From the NCBI GenBank assembly GCA_025350445.1, contig JANXXV010000293.1, forward strand, positions 1-9,401: a stretch of 9,401 nt of DNA, read 5' to 3'. This document shows positions 1-7,299 of the stretch, one piece after another. Position 1 is the stretch's first letter. Every line of letters begins with the position of its first letter. Position numbers and translations under genes: made by a program. Source of the DNA: Bryobacteraceae bacterium (GTDB lineage Bacteria > Acidobacteriota > Terriglobia > Bryobacterales > Bryobacteraceae). Below the pieces are notes generated by a model. The model saw nothing but the letters and a program-made list of their open reading frames with translations. It had not been told where the DNA came from and ran no database searches.

Positions 1-220
1 CGTAGCGCTTCATAAGTCCGCGGCGATGCCGCCTTACGGAGATACCCTGACAAAAACCGAGATCGAGGCGCTGGTGGCGTACCTCCGCGCCGTGAGCGAT
101 CCGGCGTATCGTCCCCAAGGAGTGTTCTATGCAGGTAACTAATCTGACCACACGGGTGCTTTGGTTTTTGTCAGGGTATCTCCGTAAGGCGGCATCGCCG
201 CGGACTTATGAAGCGCTACG
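1..220. repeat. Perfect 58-bp inverted repeat (fold-back) at the window edge
   Basis: Bases 1-58 are the exact reverse complement of 163-220, with a 104-base loop between them; pairing stops at 59/162. Both arms encode the same stretch around the axial-methionine motif AAMPPYG of the cytochrome c gene. The first arm begins at window base 1, so the repeat may extend beyond the edge, or the edge may be a contig end. A long perfect duplicate of coding sequence in inverted orientation suggests an assembly or amplification fold-back chimera. A real inverted duplication is the alternative. Confidence 0.95.
2..142 (+). CDS. Duplicate C-terminal fragment of cytochrome c, 5' truncated
   Basis: This open frame enters from the left edge and ends at TAA (140-142), encoding 46 residues. 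Its first 19 residues match the minus-strand cytochrome c lipoprotein (VALHKSAAMPPYGDTLTKT). It then continues as EIEALVAYLRAVSDPAYRP, a typical class I cytochrome c C-terminal helix, and ends in GVFYAGN. I infer that this is the native end of the lipoprotein cytochrome. Joining it to the minus-strand part predicts a protein of about 240 residues. It has no start of its own here and is separated from the rest of the gene by the inverted repeat. Confidence 0.75.
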   Translation, partial: VALHKSAAMPPYGDTLTKTEIEALVAYLRAVSDPAYRPQGVFYAGN

Positions 221-801
221 CCGCCGCCCGCTATGATCGCCGCCAGATTGGCATCGCTCAAAGGATTCAAAATCGCGCCTTCGGTGAAGCCATGTGGCGG
301 CGCCTCCAGATTATCGTGATTGGAGACGCGCTCCGGCGTCGATTCGGAATCGTGGCAGCGGACGCAATGGATCTGATTGATCTGTTCGCCGAGCATGGCC
401 TGATAACCCAAGGCGATCTCATCAATACGGATCTCCACGGGTTTTCCGCCAGAATCCGCCGTGATGGCAGCGATCTGATAGCGCCCGGACATTCCGCCGA
501 GTGTCACATTGGTGGCCAACTGGCCGTCCGGGCCAGTCAAGCCCTGGTCGGGCTGCATGGTAATGCCGCCGGTGCCGATGAAACGGACCAGCGCACCCGC
601 AACCGGCGCTCCCTTCGCATCGTTCACCTGCATCACCAGCGGTTGGTCCAGAGCGGCTCCCACACCGGCCGCTTGTTTATCACCGCTCACGGACACCAGC
701 GCCGTCCCGAAGGCTTTGGGCGTTGGGACGGGCGCCACTGGAGCTTTGGAGCAGGCAGCGCTGAGCGCGAGCAGGATCGACACGGCCGCGAGGCGCCTCA
801 T
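139..801 (-). CDS. Ig-like domain plus monoheme cytochrome c lipoprotein (3' end disrupted)
   Basis: A predicted lipoprotein: a short basic N-terminus and hydrophobic stretch lead to lipobox LSAAC with Cys17, followed by a Pro/Ala-rich linker. Residues about 33-130 resemble a bacterial Ig-like (Big-1/invasin type) domain, with the pattern ALVSVSGDKQ, PLVMQVNDAKG and G.V.F.G.GG. The rest is a class I cytochrome c with heme motif CVRCH (146-150) and axial Met203 in AAMPPYG. The start is ATG at 801, overlapping the stop of the octaheme gene as ATGA, behind a GGAGG-type ribosome site, so it is the last gene of the operon. The final seven residues (KAPVWSD) are read from beyond the inverted-repeat breakpoint and lack the normal C-terminal helix. 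The true end is probably the plus-strand fragment at 59-142. Role inferred: a membrane-tethered periplasmic electron carrier serving the Rieske/cytochrome b complex. Confidence 0.85.
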   Translation of the reverse strand: MRRLAAVSILLALSAACSKAPVAPVPTPKAFGTALVSVSGDKQAAGVGAALDQPLVMQVNDAKGAPVAGALVRFIGTGGITMQPDQGLTGPDGQLATNVTLGGMSGRYQIAAITADSGGKPVEIRIDEIALGYQAMLGEQINQIHCVRCHDSESTPERVSNHDNLEAPPHGFTEGAILNPLSDANLAAIIAGGGVALHKSAAMPPYGDTLTKTKAPVWSD

Positions 802-2861
802 TTTTGCACTCCTCCGCTGCGTGGGGCGTTTTTTTGCGCCATCAGGTATGCCGTAATCGCCTGAGCATCGCCGTCAGGCATTTTCCACACGGGCTCAAGC
901 GACCCAGGACGCATCTGTTGAGCGTTCTTCAACCAATGAAAGATCCAGGCGGCATTCAGGCGGATTCCAACCTGTGTCAAAGTGGGGCCAATATAACCCT
1001 TGTCCTTAGCGGGATCTACGATGTGGCACGACTGGCAACCATATTTGCTATAGAACAGACCACGCCCGCGCTCGATCTCGGAAGCGTTCCCGGGCGCGGC
1101 TGCGTCATCGCGATCGAAAGCGGGAGTCTGGTACACCGTCATGACGTAGTCGGCCAGCGTATTCGCTTCGGCGTCGGTCATATTGAACTTCGGCATGCGG
1201 CGGATGAGCGCGGGGCGCAGCGTGTTCGGGTTCTTGAAGAAATTCACCAGCCAGGTGCGCTGCACGGAAGTGCCCTCCCAGGTGAGATTGGGCGCCATGT
1301 CCCCGCCGCGGCCATTGATGGAGTGGCAACTGAAGCAGGACATATCTTCCATCAGCTGCCCAGCTTTCCCAGCGGGATGATATTCCGAAGCCTTGCGCGC
1401 AGGTACTCGCAGAGCGGCGGGCAGATGTTGCGAACGCTCGGTCTGCGCGAGCAGCGCGGTCGTGAGCGCGTCCACTTGCTGGGGCGCCAAAGTATACTGC
1501 GGCATTTTCAGCGCGCTGCCAAAAGACCGGGGGTTGCGGATTTTAGCCGCAATGTAGTTCGGCAAAACGTGCGCGACTCCCGGCGCGAAGACGATCTTGG
1601 CCAAGGGGCGGCTACCGACGGCGCTGAGTTCCGGAGCAAAGTTATCCGGCTTCTTCAATCCATTGATCTCGTGACAGGAGGCGCAGCCGCGCTCCATCAC
1701 TACAGCCTTGCCGTGCTCTACCTGGGATGGTGTTGCCGTTTCGAAGTGAAGATTTCCTAGGAAACCGGAGTCGGATTTCGCAGCCAGAAACCCCATCAGC
1801 AAGCCGGTTTGCTTGCTGTCCAAGCGGTAGCGCGGCATCTTCGTCAAGGGGTCATAAGCCTTGGGGTTGCGCAACCAATCCGCCAGCCATTCGGGCGTGA
1901 CCTTGGAACCCACGCGCGTCAGCTCTGGACCCAGGTTGCCTCCGACCAGATTTCCAGCGGCATTCTGCACCGCGTGGCACGAAGAACAGAAAGCTTCTCC
2001 GTAGACGCTGGCGCCCTCCTGCAAAGCCGCAGCGTCGTCCGCCTTGGGAACGGTTACTGGCGCAGAGCCAACGGAAGAGCTGTGCGGAGTGCTTTGAGAA
2101 ATCAGGAACGCGGAGATATCGCGAATCTCGTCATCCTTCAGCTGGAAATTCGGCATGGTGGCGGAGCCCGCATAAGCCTGCGGATTCTTGAGCCAGCCGG
2201 CGATCCATTCACGGCTGGTCTTGTCGGCGATGTGCGCGAGCGAAGGTGGGTCGTCGGTTCCCGTCAACGTAGTTCCGTCGGGAGTCTTGATGGTATGGCA
2301 GCGCACGCAGCCATAGCGCGCGAGCGTGTCGCGTCCTTGATTCAACTGTGGGGTTCCGGTCAAGCGATCGAGATGACACTGCCCGCAGCCTGCTTCCAGG
2401 TAGCGCGCGGGCAGGATGGGTGTTTCCCAGGATTTAGTGCTGAAGTGGGCTTCTTCAACCGTGGTGGCCGCGCCTTGTCCTTCGTGGCATAGCACGCAGC
2501 CAAATTCAGTGAGCTTATGCGGTATCGACGGGTGCGGACGAAAGGGCTGCACTTTGACGTTCACCAGGCTCGCTTCGCGCAGCCCCACGTGACAAGTGGT
2601 GCAGCGATCCACCACATCCAATTCCGGCAGCCAGATCTGCTGCTGACCGCCTTGGAACCCCCGGGCCAAGGATGTGGCGTCGCCACGTCCCCGGATCAAT
2701 CGGAGGTATCGCTTCTGATAGCCGCGCCACTGGCGGAAAAAATCCTTCGCGGGAACAATCGTAAGCAGCAACAGCAACACCAGGCTGAGAGTGCCGAACG
2801 CACGGGCGCTATCACCAAATAGAAATTGCCGGAGAGCTGCGAATTTAACGCGGAACTTCAT
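798..2861 (-). CDS. Membrane-anchored octaheme c-type cytochrome of a Rieske/cytb complex
   Basis: A 687-residue protein with one uncleaved-looking N-terminal membrane segment (about 22-38) and eight CxxCH heme motifs, starting at C87, C122, C159, C185, C292, C393, C509 and C609. The first three lie close together in a region without class I folds. The last five each belong to a class I cytochrome c module of about 100 residues, and each is followed by a W..WLKNP-like helix and an axial Met (M236, M342, M453, M556, M661) in MPNF, MPRY, MPQY, MPKF or MPDG. The start chosen is ATG at 2861, overlapping the stop of the subunit IV gene as ATGA with GGAG upstream. The open frame extends to 3164, but that part lies antiphase within subunit IV and has no cytochrome features. 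The position after cytochrome b and subunit IV implies that it replaces cytochrome c1/f as electron acceptor of the Rieske protein on the periplasmic side. I know of no standard gene name for this architecture. Confidence 0.92.
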   Translation of the reverse strand: MKFRVKFAALRQFLFGDSARAFGTLSLVLLLLLTIVPAKDFFRQWRGYQKRYLRLIRGRGDATSLARGFQGGQQQIWLPELDVVDRCTTCHVGLREASLVNVKVQPFRPHPSIPHKLTEFGCVLCHEGQGAATTVEEAHFSTKSWETPILPARYLEAGCGQCHLDRLTGTPQLNQGRDTLARYGCVRCHTIKTPDGTTLTGTDDPPSLAHIADKTSREWIAGWLKNPQAYAGSATMPNFQLKDDEIRDISAFLISQSTPHSSSVGSAPVTVPKADDAAALQEGASVYGEAFCSSCHAVQNAAGNLVGGNLGPELTRVGSKVTPEWLADWLRNPKAYDPLTKMPRYRLDSKQTGLLMGFLAAKSDSGFLGNLHFETATPSQVEHGKAVVMERGCASCHEINGLKKPDNFAPELSAVGSRPLAKIVFAPGVAHVLPNYIAAKIRNPRSFGSALKMPQYTLAPQQVDALTTALLAQTERSQHLPAALRVPARKASEYHPAGKAGQLMEDMSCFSCHSINGRGGDMAPNLTWEGTSVQRTWLVNFFKNPNTLRPALIRRMPKFNMTDAEANTLADYVMTVYQTPAFDRDDAAAPGNASEIERGRGLFYSKYGCQSCHIVDPAKDKGYIGPTLTQVGIRLNAAWIFHWLKNAQQMRPGSLEPVWKMPDGDAQAITAYLMAQKNAPRSGGVQK

Positions 2862-3565
2862 ATCTGTCCACTCCACGGCATCACCAAAGACCAACCCGGC
2901 CCGCGGAAGAACGTTCCAATCACGGTAAGCACAGCTGCCTCGAGCAGGAACCACGACATGATCCAAAAAGATAGCGGCTTCACAGAGAGCCAGGCCCGGC
3001 AGCGGCCGGCGGATGCCGACGTTCCTGCGGAAAACCACATTAATGCGCAGACCAGCAGGCTCGGAACCAGCGCCGCGTAAACAGCGAAATAGATCAGGAA
3101 AAGTGAGAACAGCACAGTCACGATCGCCAGTGTTCGCAAACGTTGCGTTCGGTCGCGCGCCCACAGCGGCTCGTCCGCAATGTTGATGCGGAAGTAAGGA
3201 ATAGCAATCAGGGCCAGGACTACCAGCGCTGGAATCAGGACACCGGCGACCACCGGCGGAAAATAATGCAGCAACTCTTGCAGCCCCAGGAAGTACCAGG
3301 GCGCTTTGGCCGGATTGGGTGTCTGTAACGGGTTGGCCAGTTCTTCAAGCGGCGCGTCCCACAACAGCGACACCACCACTAGAGCCAGCGTCAGCACCTC
3401 TATGGCCACGATGCCGCGATACAGCGCTTCGGGAAACGTCATTACATAATCGTCATCATGCGCCTTCACCTGGGGCGACGTCCGGCGCGTGACAAAAGCG
3501 ACGCGCAGGGGGGATTTGCGGGCGTCGGAGCTCATGGCCGCGGTGAACTTCTTGGGCTCGCTCAC
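2858..3565 (-). CDS. Cytochrome b C-terminal domain protein (subunit IV/PetD-like)
   Basis: A 235-residue membrane protein equivalent to the C-terminal half of mitochondrial cytochrome b, or subunit IV of b6f. After a polar N-terminus of about 45 residues it has hydrophobic segments near 50-69, 102-125 and 143-178, plus an extra C-terminal one near 198-220 that ends in FFRGPGW. The Qo-site motif is APWY (88-91) within [14 protein letters not shown], in place of the PEWY of ubiquinol and plastoquinol enzymes. Pxx/APWY-type variants are associated with low-potential, menaquinone-type complexes. The start is GTG at 3565, overlapping the cytochrome b stop as GTGA, with a GGGGG ribosome site 8 bases upstream. 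It forms the quinone-binding membrane core together with the neighbouring b6-like subunit. Confidence 0.93.
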   Translation of the reverse strand: MSEPKKFTAAMSSDARKSPLRVAFVTRRTSPQVKAHDDDYVMTFPEALYRGIVAIEVLTLALVVVSLLWDAPLEELANPLQTPNPAKAPWYFLGLQELLHYFPPVVAGVLIPALVVLALIAIPYFRINIADEPLWARDRTQRLRTLAIVTVLFSLFLIYFAVYAALVPSLLVCALMWFSAGTSASAGRCRAWLSVKPLSFWIMSWFLLEAAVLTVIGTFFRGPGWSLVMPWSGQI

Positions 3566-4299
3566 GGCTTGTCCCCCGAATAGATGCCGCCGTCTTTGCG
3601 GATCCTCCAGAAGTGGATCGCGATAAACATAACCGCAGCGAGCGGCAGGATCACGCAGTGCAACACGTAAAATCGCAGCAGCGCGTTAGCGTTCACGGTA
3701 TTGCCGCCCAGCATGAGGAACCGCATTTTAGCGCCCAGCACCGGCACCGAAGACATAATGTTCGAGCCCACCGTAATCGCCCAGAAGGCCAGTTGATCCC
3801 AAGGCAGCAGATATCCGGTGTAGCTCAATAGCAGCGTCAGGATCAGCAGCACTACGCCCACCACCCAATTGAATTCCCGCGGTGGGCGGTACGCTCCCCG
3901 GTAAAACACTTTGCACATGTGTGCGAACACCAGCAGCACCATGGCATGCGCCGACCAGCGATGCAAGTTCCGCAGGAACACCCCCGCGGAAACCACAAAT
4001 TGTAGATCCTTCATGTCGGCGTAGGCTTGCGGCACCGACGGATGGTAATACAGCATCAGCGGAATTCCGGTCACCACCAGAATCAGGAAGCCGCCCAGGC
4101 TTATCGTGCCCAGGAACCAGGTGACGCGAAACGCCAGCGAGCGTTTCCGTATCTTGACCGACGACAGATGAAGAAAAACATTTTGTTGAACGGCCAGCGC
4201 ACGATGCAGGTTATTCGGCCCCGATCCGCTGCGAAAGATGGATCGCCAGACGCGTGATTCACGCAGATTCGCCAGATGGGCTTCGAGGGAATTCGCCAT
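3562..4299 (-). CDS. Cytochrome b6-like diheme cytochrome b (PetB-like)
   Basis: A 245-residue N-terminal cytochrome b half with four membrane helices. The heme ligands are visible: His113 (NLHRW) and His127 (FAHMCK) are separated by 13 residues, and His214 (YVLHCV) and His229 ([13 protein letters not shown]) by 14. The 14-residue gap is the b6 pattern, whereas mitochondrial-type cytochrome b has 13. The TGYLLPWDQ motif (161-169) matches TGYSLPWDQ of b6. The cysteine that anchors the extra heme c of chloroplast b6 aligns with Phe62 here, so that covalent heme is not expected. The N-terminal extension of about 35 residues is cytoplasmic. The start is ATG at 4299, one base after the Rieske stop, with GAGGA upstream. 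It transfers electrons from the Qo-site quinol across the membrane to the Qi site. Confidence 0.95.
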   Translation of the reverse strand: MANSLEAHLANLRESRVWRSIFRSGSGPNNLHRALAVQQNVFLHLSSVKIRKRSLAFRVTWFLGTISLGGFLILVVTGIPLMLYYHPSVPQAYADMKDLQFVVSAGVFLRNLHRWSAHAMVLLVFAHMCKVFYRGAYRPPREFNWVVGVVLLILTLLLSYTGYLLPWDQLAFWAITVGSNIMSSVPVLGAKMRFLMLGGNTVNANALLRFYVLHCVILPLAAVMFIAIHFWRIRKDGGIYSGDKP

Positions 4300-4300
4300 G

Positions 4301-4774
4301 TCAGATCCTCACGAATTCCCTGCGCTCCAGCGGAGCGGATCGGTCGACCAGAAGATCACCATCATCGCTGAGAGAAGTCCTCAACCACACCAGCGGGCGC
4401 GGCGCGGGCCCCTCGATTTTGGTTCCATCCCGCGTGAATTTGCTGCCGTGGCAAGGGCAGGCGACGATGCCGAGGTCGGGGTTCCAGGCCGTCAGGCAGC
4501 CCAGATGCGTGCACACTGCGGACATCGCGTAGATACCCTCCGGCCCGTGCACGATGTAGAGGCCGGATTGCAAATCCTGGGTTACGGATCCGAGGGGATA
4601 TTGATCCGGTTTGCCGGCGTCCACAATCGGCGAGGGCTCGTAGAGCACATTGGGGGAGAGGAATTCGTAGCCGAACACGGCGGCTCCAGCAAACGCTACA
4701 CTCATCGAACCCACACCCAGCTGCACGAAAGCCTGCCGGCGGTTGCAGGTGGTACACTGTTGCTTCTGGCTCAT
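4301..4774 (-). CDS. Rieske [2Fe-2S] iron-sulfur protein of the cytochrome b complex
   Basis: 157 residues. Cluster ligands are in CTHLGC (88-93; Cys88, His90) and CPCHG (106-110; Cys106, His109), and Cys93-Cys108 can form the stabilising disulfide. The sequence after box II is SKF: the serine that raises the potential is present, but the usual tyrosine is Phe113, a change known in other Rieske proteins to lower the midpoint potential. The N-terminus has a near-consensus Tat motif (NRRQAF) before one hydrophobic segment (18-38), which acts as an uncleaved anchor. An unusual CTTC pair (Cys7, Cys10) precedes it. The start is ATG at 4774, overlapping the stop of the flavoprotein gene as ATGA with GGAGG five bases upstream. 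A longer frame to 4861 would run inside the previous gene and is not needed. Confidence 0.95.
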   Translation of the reverse strand: MSQKQQCTTCNRRQAFVQLGVGSMSVAFAGAAVFGYEFLSPNVLYEPSPIVDAGKPDQYPLGSVTQDLQSGLYIVHGPEGIYAMSAVCTHLGCLTAWNPDLGIVACPCHGSKFTRDGTKIEGPAPRPLVWLRTSLSDDGDLLVDRSAPLERREFVRI

Positions 4775-6675
4775 CGAGCCTCCGATCCGCGGAACGAATA
4801 CGCTTCCATAGTGATCACGCTGACCGGGCAGCGCTCGACGCAGAGGCCACAGCGAATGCATCGCGTCTCATCCTTCAGCATGGCCGTGCCTCTAATGACA
4901 CCAAACTCGTCGGCCGCGAGGTCGTCCAGTTCGACACGGAAGATCGCCGGATTCGCCTGAATCTCACCCAGGACTTCTGGCGGAAATTCGATGCTTTCGA
5001 GTGGAACCAGTTGAATGCAGTTCTCCGGACAAACATCCACGCATCCACCGCAGAGCACGCATTGCGATCCGTCCGGCTCATTGCCTTCGAATACTGTGTT
5101 GATCCAACAGCGCAGGCAGCGGCGGGCTTCGCGCATCGCCGAGGCTTCGTCGTAGCCGACCTCAACTTCTGTGATTCCGGTGCGGCGGTCCAGCGGGAGC
5201 ATGGGAACCGGCTCGCGGCCCAGGTTCATGAAATCGTCCAGCATGTGGTGATGTTCTAGAACCCGCACTTCGATCTCAGGTTCGGGGCGCTCCCGCCCGG
5301 TCAGGAATCTGTCGATGCCGGCGGCGATACGTTTGCCGTCACCCACGCTGTCGATGATCAGCCGGGGACCGAACACACAGTCTCCACCCGCAAAAACGCC
5401 CGGCGCCGAAGTCATGAGACTGTCGCGATCGGCGACAATCAAACCTCGTCCGGAGATTTCGATTCCGTCTTCGGGCGTCAAAAAATCGAGCCGGGGCGCT
5501 TGTCCAATGGCCAGGATCACCGTGTCGCATTCGATCACCGCTTCACTGTTCTCTTCGAAAACGGGGTTGAACTTGCCGGCGGCATCAAATACCGCTTTGG
5601 TCCGCACCGTTTCCAAGCCCACTACCTTGCCGTTCTGGCCCACGACGCGCTTGGGTCCCTGGCCGTCGTGCAGGATGATGCCTTCGAGTTCGGCTTCCTC
5701 CACTTCCTCCAATGCTGCTGGCATTTCAATACGCCGTTCCAAACATACGATGCTCACCTCACGTGCGCCCAGGCGCAGAGCGGAAAGCGAGATGTCCACC
5801 ATTTCGTGAGTGGCCACGGCGGAAACGTTGTCCTCGGTGGGCTCCGCGGAATTAGGATCGTGCTGCTTCAACACCTCGCGCGCCGCCGAACGCGCCACGT
5901 CCATCGCGACGTTGCCGCCGCCAATTACCACTACCTTCTTGCCGATGGTGAAACGGTATCCCAGGTTGGCGTTCAGCAGGAAGTCGATCCCCTTGTGCAC
6001 ACCATCCAGATCGACTCCCGGGATCGACAAATCCCGGCTGCGGTGCGCTCCCACCGCAAGCACTACGGCGGCGAAACCCTGCTCGTGCAATTGGCGAACG
6101 GTGAAATCGCGACCCGCCGCTTGATTCAAGCGGATAGTCACGTCGCCCATTTCGAGAATCTCGCGGATCTGCGCTTCGACCACGCTGCGCGGCAACCGGT
6201 ATTCCGGGATGCCCAGACTCAGCATGCCGCCGGCTACCGAAGCGGCTTCGAAAATCGTGACGGAGTAACCCAATAGAGCCAGGTCATGCGCCGCTGATAA
6301 CCCCACCGGACCGCTGCCGATGATCGCTACGCGATAGGGCAGCTTCTCTACCGGTTCTCGCCGCATTTCCAGCGGATGCCGCGACTCCGGGCCATAGCGT
6401 TCGGTGAGAAAACGTTTCAGCGCCCGAATCGATATAGGGCTGTCGATTTCTCCGCGGCGGCAAGCGGTTTCGCAAGGGTGCGCGCACACCCGGCCGCAGA
6501 CACTGGCCATCGGATTGGGCTCGCGCGCATAGCGGTAAGCTTCCTCAAAATGCCCCTCGGCGATGAGCGAAACATAGCGGCCGGCATTGGTGCCCGCCGG
6601 ACATGCCGTCATACACGGGAAGTTTGTATTCAACCATTCCCGGTCGACTTTCTTGCCCTCGAAACGATGCAGCAC
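4771..6675 (-). CDS. GltD/NfnB-like FAD-NAD(P) oxidoreductase with multiple [4Fe-4S] domains
   Basis: A 634-residue cytoplasmic flavoprotein with no signal peptide. The N-terminal Fer4_20-type domain has Cys21, 25, 60, 64, 68 and 72 (CMTACPAG and CGRVCAHPCETAC). An FAD-binding Rossmann motif IIGSGPVG is at 118-125, an NAD(P)-binding motif VIGGGNVAMDVA at 250-261, and a GltD-type FAD closing motif AGGDCVFGP at 429-437. Two ferredoxin-type clusters follow: CVLCGGCVDVCP (539-550) and CIRCGLCVERCP (606-617). Family members pass electrons between NAD(P)H and iron-sulfur partners (glutamate synthase small subunit, NfnB, DPD N-terminal half). No glutamate synthase large subunit is visible in the window, and the 4-base overlap with the Rieske gene argues for a role in the quinone/cytochrome complex. 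The start is GTG at 6675, 27 bases after the copper protein stop. The ribosome site is weak (GAGAT), and no better in-frame start precedes Met23. Confidence 0.92.
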   Translation of the reverse strand: MLHRFEGKKVDREWLNTNFPCMTACPAGTNAGRYVSLIAEGHFEEAYRYAREPNPMASVCGRVCAHPCETACRRGEIDSPISIRALKRFLTERYGPESRHPLEMRREPVEKLPYRVAIIGSGPVGLSAAHDLALLGYSVTIFEAASVAGGMLSLGIPEYRLPRSVVEAQIREILEMGDVTIRLNQAAGRDFTVRQLHEQGFAAVVLAVGAHRSRDLSIPGVDLDGVHKGIDFLLNANLGYRFTIGKKVVVIGGGNVAMDVARSAAREVLKQHDPNSAEPTEDNVSAVATHEMVDISLSALRLGAREVSIVCLERRIEMPAALEEVEEAELEGIILHDGQGPKRVVGQNGKVVGLETVRTKAVFDAAGKFNPVFEENSEAVIECDTVILAIGQAPRLDFLTPEDGIEISGRGLIVADRDSLMTSAPGVFAGGDCVFGPRLIIDSVGDGKRIAAGIDRFLTGRERPEPEIEVRVLEHHHMLDDFMNLGREPVPMLPLDRRTGITEVEVGYDEASAMREARRCLRCWINTVFEGNEPDGSQCVLCGGCVDVCPENCIQLVPLESIEFPPEVLGEIQANPAIFRVELDDLAADEFGVIRGTAMLKDETRCIRCGLCVERCPVSVITMEAYSFRGSEAR

Positions 6676-6702
6676 GCTAGTTATCTCGCGGATGGAGGCG
6701 TG

Positions 6703-7281
6703 TCACTTGGACAACGTGAAATCCACCGTGGCTGCGCCGGCCACGCTGACGGGCTTGGACTGTGTCTTGAATCCCTCATGCCAGGAGGTCACGGTATAGC
6801 CGCCGTCTGGAACATTCGCGATTTTGAAATTCCCGGCGGCATCGGTTTCCGCGTAAAAGGGAGTGGGAGTGACAATAATGTAGCCCGACATCTCAGGATG
6901 CACGTTGCACAACAACGGAACAATGCCGGACGTTTCAAACTTGAACGCCCGCTTCTCGCCCGTCGGCCAGGTTCCTAGGTTGTGGCCCAGCTTCTTGTTG
7001 CCGTTGATCGCCGGCCAGAAGATGTTGTGCTGAACTTTGTCGCTGTTGAGAAACTCCACAGTGGAGCCTACTGGAGCGATCAGAAGATGCGGTTGGAACA
7101 GAAGCGACTTTTGGTCCATTTGCAAGGGTGCTGCTGGAGCCGGGAAGGTCTTCCCGGCAACGGCTTCCACATAGACCACGGAAACGCCTTTCCCGGCGGT
7201 GACTTTACCGCTAATGTCGCCGCCTTGCGCCGCCACGCCAGCGACGGCCAGAATGATCGTCAAATACTGAATCTTCTTCAT
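6703..7281 (-). CDS. Type 1 copper protein (plastocyanin-like) with carboxypeptidase-regulatory-like tail
   Basis: 192 residues with a signal peptide (MKKIQYLTIILAVAGVAAQ, cleavage near 19-20). The body is a cupredoxin with a complete type 1 copper ligand set: His85 (VQHNIFWP) and Cys125, His128 and Met131 in CNVHPEM. Residues about 137-190 (AETDAAGNFKIANVPDGGYTVTSWHEG) match the CarboxypepD_reg beta-sandwich often joined to such proteins. Related proteins are sometimes labelled 'methylamine utilization protein', which I would not transfer. It is a predicted soluble periplasmic electron carrier. The stop of the upstream porin-cytochrome lies 18 bases before its ATG, with an AAAGG-like ribosome site, so the two are co-transcribed. 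Position between an outer-membrane cytochrome and an inner-membrane complex suits a periplasmic shuttle (inference). Confidence 0.9.
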   Translation of the reverse strand: MKKIQYLTIILAVAGVAAQGGDISGKVTAGKGVSVVYVEAVAGKTFPAPAAPLQMDQKSLLFQPHLLIAPVGSTVEFLNSDKVQHNIFWPAINGNKKLGHNLGTWPTGEKRAFKFETSGIVPLLCNVHPEMSGYIIVTPTPFYAETDAAGNFKIANVPDGGYTVTSWHEGFKTQSKPVSVAGAATVDFTLSK

Positions 7282-7299
7282 ACAGTCAAAAACCTTTCT

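Noticed and set aside
59..162. The fold-back read as a natural transcription terminator
   Set aside because: The 104-base loop and the coding content of both arms do not fit a terminator, and the arm begins exactly at the window edge, which favours a chimera.
2862..3164. N-terminal extension of the octaheme cytochrome frame up to an ATG at 3164
   Set aside because: It lies out of phase inside the subunit IV gene, lacks cytochrome or signal features, and the ATGA start at 2861 with a GGAG site directly precedes a normal membrane anchor.
4775..4861. Longer Rieske start at 4861
   Set aside because: The extra 29 residues overlap the ferredoxin motif region of the flavoprotein and resemble nothing. 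ATG 4774 has a GGAGG site and precedes the Tat-like anchor.
5500..6276. Long plus-strand open frames opposite the operon (for example 5500-6276, 804-1760, 1809-2492)
   Set aside because: They are antisense to well-supported genes, have no recognisable domains and are rich in Arg/His/Gln, as expected for the complement of GC-rich coding sequence.
6703..7281. Annotation of the copper protein as a methylamine utilization protein
   Set aside because: No methylamine dehydrogenase genes are nearby. The ligand set supports only a general blue copper electron carrier.
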